Assembly (NCBI RefSeq): GCF_035961655.1
Contig: NZ_CP108393.1
Span: 5,165,001 to 5,229,000, forward strand
From: Streptomyces sp. NBC_01317
GTDB lineage: Bacteria; Actinomycetota; Actinomycetes; Streptomycetales; Streptomycetaceae
Length of the DNA: 64,000 bases
Reading direction: 5' to 3'
Shown piece after piece: positions 61,394-64,000 of this stretch (the first letter of the stretch is position 1; each line of letters begins with the position of its first letter). The notes beneath the pieces were generated by a model, which ran no database searches, was not told where the DNA came from, and saw nothing but the letters and a program-made list of their open reading frames with translations. Both the position numbers and the translations under genes were made by a program.

Positions 61394-62698
61394 TCAGCGC
61401 ACCTCGATGAACGCCCCCGCCTCCCGCGCCGGACGGGCCTTCGGCGGCGCCGCCGCATGGCCCACCGCCACCGCGCCCATCGGGTCCCAGCCCGGCGGCA
61501 GGCCGAGGACGTCCCGGACCACCTCCCGGCAGAACATCGTCGACGAGACCCACGCCGAGCCCAGACGCTCGCCCGCCAGGGCCACCAGGAAGTTCTGGAC
61601 CCCCGCGCCCGCCGCGACCACGAACATCTCGCGCTCCGCCGCGTCCCGCCGCGCGTCGCCGTAGGTGTGCGCGCCGTCCATCACCAGGCAGGGCACGACC
61701 AGATACGGCGCGGTACGGAGGAAGTCGCCGCGCCGCACGCGCTTCGCGATGGACTCCGGGGACTTGGCGTCGCCGCGCAGGTCCGCGATCCACGCGTCCC
61801 GCATCGCGTCCAGGAGCCGCAGCCGCGACTCGGCGGACTCCAGGAGGACGAAGCGCCACGGTGTCGTGTGGTGCGGCGCGGGCGCCGTGACCGCCGCCGC
61901 CACCGCGCGGCGGACCGCGCCCGGGTCGACGGGCTCGTCCGTGAACTCCCGTACCGTACGCCGCTGCGTCACCGCTTCCCGTACGGCCTCCGACGTGCCC
62001 AGCCGGAACATGTCGTCCGCCGCCACGCGCACCATCGCCCGAGCGCCCTCCGCCGAGGACGGGTCCGTGTCACCGACCAGGTGCGGCAGACCGCTCACCA
62101 CCGCCACCGGCAGCCCTTCGGCCTTGCCCTTCACCAGGTCGCCGGCCGCGGCCAGTTCGTCCGCCAGCGCCACCACCGTCGCGCTCAGCGGGTTGCCGTG
62201 CGCGTCCGTCCCGCCGCGCAGGTCGTCCAGGACCCGTACGCCCGCCGCGCCGATCGCCACATCCGTCAGCCCGTTGCGCCAGGGCCGCCCGAACGTGTCC
62301 GTGACGAGCACCCCGACGTCCACCCCGAGTGTGTCCCGCAGCCCGGCCCTTATCGTCCGCGCCGACGCGTCCGAGTCCTCCGGCAGCAGCAGGACCGTCC
62401 CGGGCGCGGTGTTCGAGGCGTCGACCCCGGCCGCCGCCATCACCAGCCCCTGCCGGTTCTCGACGATGCGCAGCGGACCGCGCCGCGCCACCACCCGTAC
62501 CGTCTCCGCGTCTATCGCCGCCTCGCGGTCCGCCGCCTCCATGATCCGGCCCTCGGCCTTGGAGACGATCTTCGAGGTGACCAGGAGGATGTCACCGTCG
62601 GCCAGCCCCGGTTCGGTGGACGCGATCAGCTTCGCGAGGTCGTCGCCGGGGCGGACCTCCGGCAGCCCCGGCAGGGCCCGTACGCGGAACGACGTCAT
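61394..62698 (-). CDS. fbiB: coenzyme F420:L-glutamate ligase with nitroreductase domain
   Basis: A 434-residue bifunctional F420 biosynthesis enzyme. Residues ~1-235 are the CofE-type gamma-glutamyl ligase ([38 protein letters not shown]). Residues ~245-430 are an FMN nitroreductase-type domain ([25 protein letters not shown]). It reduces the precursor and adds glutamates to F420. The ATG overlaps the fbiA stop (ATGA). Confidence 0.95.
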   Translation of the reverse strand: MTSFRVRALPGLPEVRPGDDLAKLIASTEPGLADGDILLVTSKIVSKAEGRIMEAADREAAIDAETVRVVARRGPLRIVENRQGLVMAAAGVDASNTAPGTVLLLPEDSDASARTIRAGLRDTLGVDVGVLVTDTFGRPWRNGLTDVAIGAAGVRVLDDLRGGTDAHGNPLSATVVALADELAAAGDLVKGKAEGLPVAVVSGLPHLVGDTDPSSAEGARAMVRVAADDMFRLGTSEAVREAVTQRRTVREFTDEPVDPGAVRRAVAAAVTAPAPHHTTPWRFVLLESAESRLRLLDAMRDAWIADLRGDAKSPESIAKRVRRGDFLRTAPYLVVPCLVMDGAHTYGDARRDAAEREMFVVAAGAGVQNFLVALAGERLGSAWVSSTMFCREVVRDVLGLPPGWDPMGAVAVGHAAAPPKARPAREAGAFIEVR

Positions 62699-63651
62699 GC
62701 CCGCACCTCTTCGGCGAGCGCCAGCGCCTCACGCGCCATCGCGGCGGTCGCGTCCACGTCCGTCATCATCAGCGGGATCGCGCGGGCCCGGATGCCCGCG
62801 CCCTCGATGCCAGCCACCGCCGCCGCGTCCACGGTGTCCACGAGCCAGCCGTCGAGCAGCCCCGAGCCGTAGTGCTCGGCGACCGCCGTGGCCGTCGACT
62901 CGACACCGATCGCCGCGAGCACCTTGTCGGCCATGCCGCGCACGGGCGCGTCCCCGACGATGGGCGAGAGGCCGACCACCGGCACCCCCGCGTCGGCGAT
63001 GGCCTCCCGGATGCCGGGGACGGCCAGGATCGTGCCGATGCTGACCACGGGGTTGGACGGCGGGAACAGGATGACGTCGGCGGCGGCGATGGCCTCCAGG
63101 ACACCCGGCGCCGGCTTGGCCTGGTCCGCGCCGACCGGGACAACCGCGAGCGCGTCCACGGACGCGCGCATCTTCACCCAGTACTCCTGGAAGTGCACGG
63201 CCTTGCGCTCGCCGTCGACCTCGACGGCCACATGCGTCTCGACCCGGTCGTCCGACATCGGCAGCAGCCGGACGCCGGGCTGCCAGCGGGCACACAGCGC
63301 CTCGGTGACGGTGCTGAGCGGATAGCCCGCGCCCAGCATCTGCGTACGGACGATGTGGGTGGCGAAGTCGCGGTCGCCGAGGCCGAACCACTCCGGTCCC
63401 ACCCCGTACGCCGCGAGTTCCGCCTTGACCTGGAAGGACTCGTCCGTACGCCCCCAGCCCTGCTCTTCATCGATGCCACCGCCGAGGGTGTACATCACCG
63501 TGTCGAGGTCGGGGCAGACCTTCAGCCCGAACAGATGGATGTCGTCACCGGTGTTGCCGATCACCGTCACGTCCGCGTCGGGCGCGGCCTGCTTGAGGCC
63601 GCGAAGGAAACGGGCGCCGCCGATGCCGCCGGCCAGAACCACAATGCGCAT
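62695..63651 (-). CDS. fbiA: F420 precursor phospho-enolpyruvate/lactate transferase
   Basis: A 318-residue CofD/FbiA enzyme that joins the activated three-carbon phosphoester to Fo. The signature [16 protein letters not shown] is at the N-terminus; [20 protein letters not shown] and [14 protein letters not shown] follow. No ribosome-binding site precedes the ATG. CACGAT lies 6 nt upstream, which suggests a leaderless transcript. It leads the fbiA-fbiB operon. Confidence 0.96.
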   Translation of the reverse strand: MRIVVLAGGIGGARFLRGLKQAAPDADVTVIGNTGDDIHLFGLKVCPDLDTVMYTLGGGIDEEQGWGRTDESFQVKAELAAYGVGPEWFGLGDRDFATHIVRTQMLGAGYPLSTVTEALCARWQPGVRLLPMSDDRVETHVAVEVDGERKAVHFQEYWVKMRASVDALAVVPVGADQAKPAPGVLEAIAAADVILFPPSNPVVSIGTILAVPGIREAIADAGVPVVGLSPIVGDAPVRGMADKVLAAIGVESTATAVAEHYGSGLLDGWLVDTVDAAAVAGIEGAGIRARAIPLMMTDVDATAAMAREALALAEEVRA

Positions 63652-63720
63652 GCACCCATCGTGTCAGGCCGGTCGGACATTCCCGTCCCGGAGGGGGTGA
63701 GGTGACCCCGCCGGGCTCCT

Positions 63721-63759
63721 CCTACGCGGGTACGGTCTCCCGCCTACGCGGGTACGGTC
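63721..63759. repeat. 17-bp duplication at the cysteine dioxygenase stop
   Basis: CCTACGCGGGTACGGTC occurs at 63721-63737 and 63743-63759; the second copy holds the stop codon of the minus-strand gene. Confidence 0.8.
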
Positions 63760-64000
63760 GCCTCCGCGTGCGGCGCGCAGCTCGCCGCGTGCATCGGCAT
63801 CTCCGTCAGGCCGGGGAAGTAGATGTGCAGGCTCACGGCGGGGCCGATCGTGTCGTTGACGACGTCGTGGACGTACCCCGGCGCGAAGACCCGTTGCGCG
63901 CCGGGCGCGAGGGTACGGGCGCCGCTTTTCGTACGTTCGGTCAGCTCGCCCTCCAGCACGGTCAGGACGCCGGAGGACCGGCCGTGGTCGTGCGGGCCGC
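63744..64000 (-). CDS. cysteine dioxygenase family protein, C-terminal part
   Basis: The last 85 codons of a cupin-fold enzyme that oxidises cysteine to cysteine sulfinate with non-haem iron; the 5' end lies beyond the window. Visible are two iron-ligand histidines in PHDHGRSSGVLTVLEGELTE, and FAPGYVHDVVNDT with the third His, then LHIYFPGL. By length, more than half of a typical ~180-residue protein is missing. Confidence 0.82.
   Translation of the reverse strand, partial: GPHDHGRSSGVLTVLEGELTERTKSGARTLAPGAQRVFAPGYVHDVVNDTIGPAVSLHIYFPGLTEMPMHAASCAPHAEATVPA

Noticed and set aside
1..64000. tRNA, rRNA, riboswitch and transposase genes
   Set aside because: None recognised by reading both strands. 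Small structured RNAs could be missed without a covariance search.

Overview
This window is high-GC chromosomal DNA from a Streptomyces-type actinomycete. The evidence is third-position GC bias, frequent GTG starts, ATGA/GTGA gene overlaps, rare TTA codons confined to accessory genes, and families typical of the genus: DUF397/DUF5753 regulators, DUF6879, LCP proteins, FbiA/FbiB for F420, and an NB-ARC/TPR protein. I see no rRNA, tRNA, CRISPR array, transposase or integrase.

Layout. 0.3-6.2 kb is a histidine-utilisation operon (hutU, an M20 amidohydrolase, hutF, hutI) behind a clear promoter with an overlapping inverted repeat. 6.3-17.3 kb is a surface-polysaccharide cluster: CelD/BcsL-like acetyltransferase, GT2, polysaccharide deacetylase, large membrane protein, small membrane protein, GH26-like hydrolase, flippase fusion and DegT aminotransferase. 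A P-loop kinase follows. 17.9-19.1 kb holds a 347-bp inverted repeat between convergent genes. 19.2-21.6 kb is a SigB/F-type sigma factor with an anti-anti-sigma factor and an anti-sigma kinase. 21.7-23.7 kb is a two-component pair, then GtrA, purK-purE and a dipeptidase. After a second repeat island come a second two-component pair, a dipeptidase paralogue that has lost its metal ligands, UDP-glucose dehydrogenase and an acyl-CoA dehydrogenase.

35.3-38.2 kb is an accessory cassette on the minus strand: a small protein, DUF6879, an XRE/DUF5753 regulator, a 38-residue peptide gene and a PIMT-like methyltransferase. 38.4-52.6 kb is cell-envelope biology: five LCP ligases, a thioesterase, a GT2, a truncated AMP-ligase-like protein, a secreted PGRP amidase and a sugar-nucleotide pyrophosphorylase. 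52.6-53.4 kb is a third repeat island. 53.4-55.4 kb is a WhiJ-type regulator island bounded by a 65-bp direct repeat that duplicates the start of the adjacent DNA glycosylase gene. 56.6-61.2 kb is a second accessory island with another small protein/DUF6879 pair and a two-gene NB-ARC/TPR system carrying TTA codons. The window ends with fbiB, fbiA and a partial cysteine dioxygenase.

Patterns across the window. Repeat islands lie only between converging genes. Several stop codons sit inside short tandem duplications. Many core genes have a -10 box 6-7 nt from the start codon, so their transcripts are probably leaderless. TTA (bldA-type) codons occur in the polysaccharide cluster and the two eastern islands, which suggests developmental control of these accessory systems.
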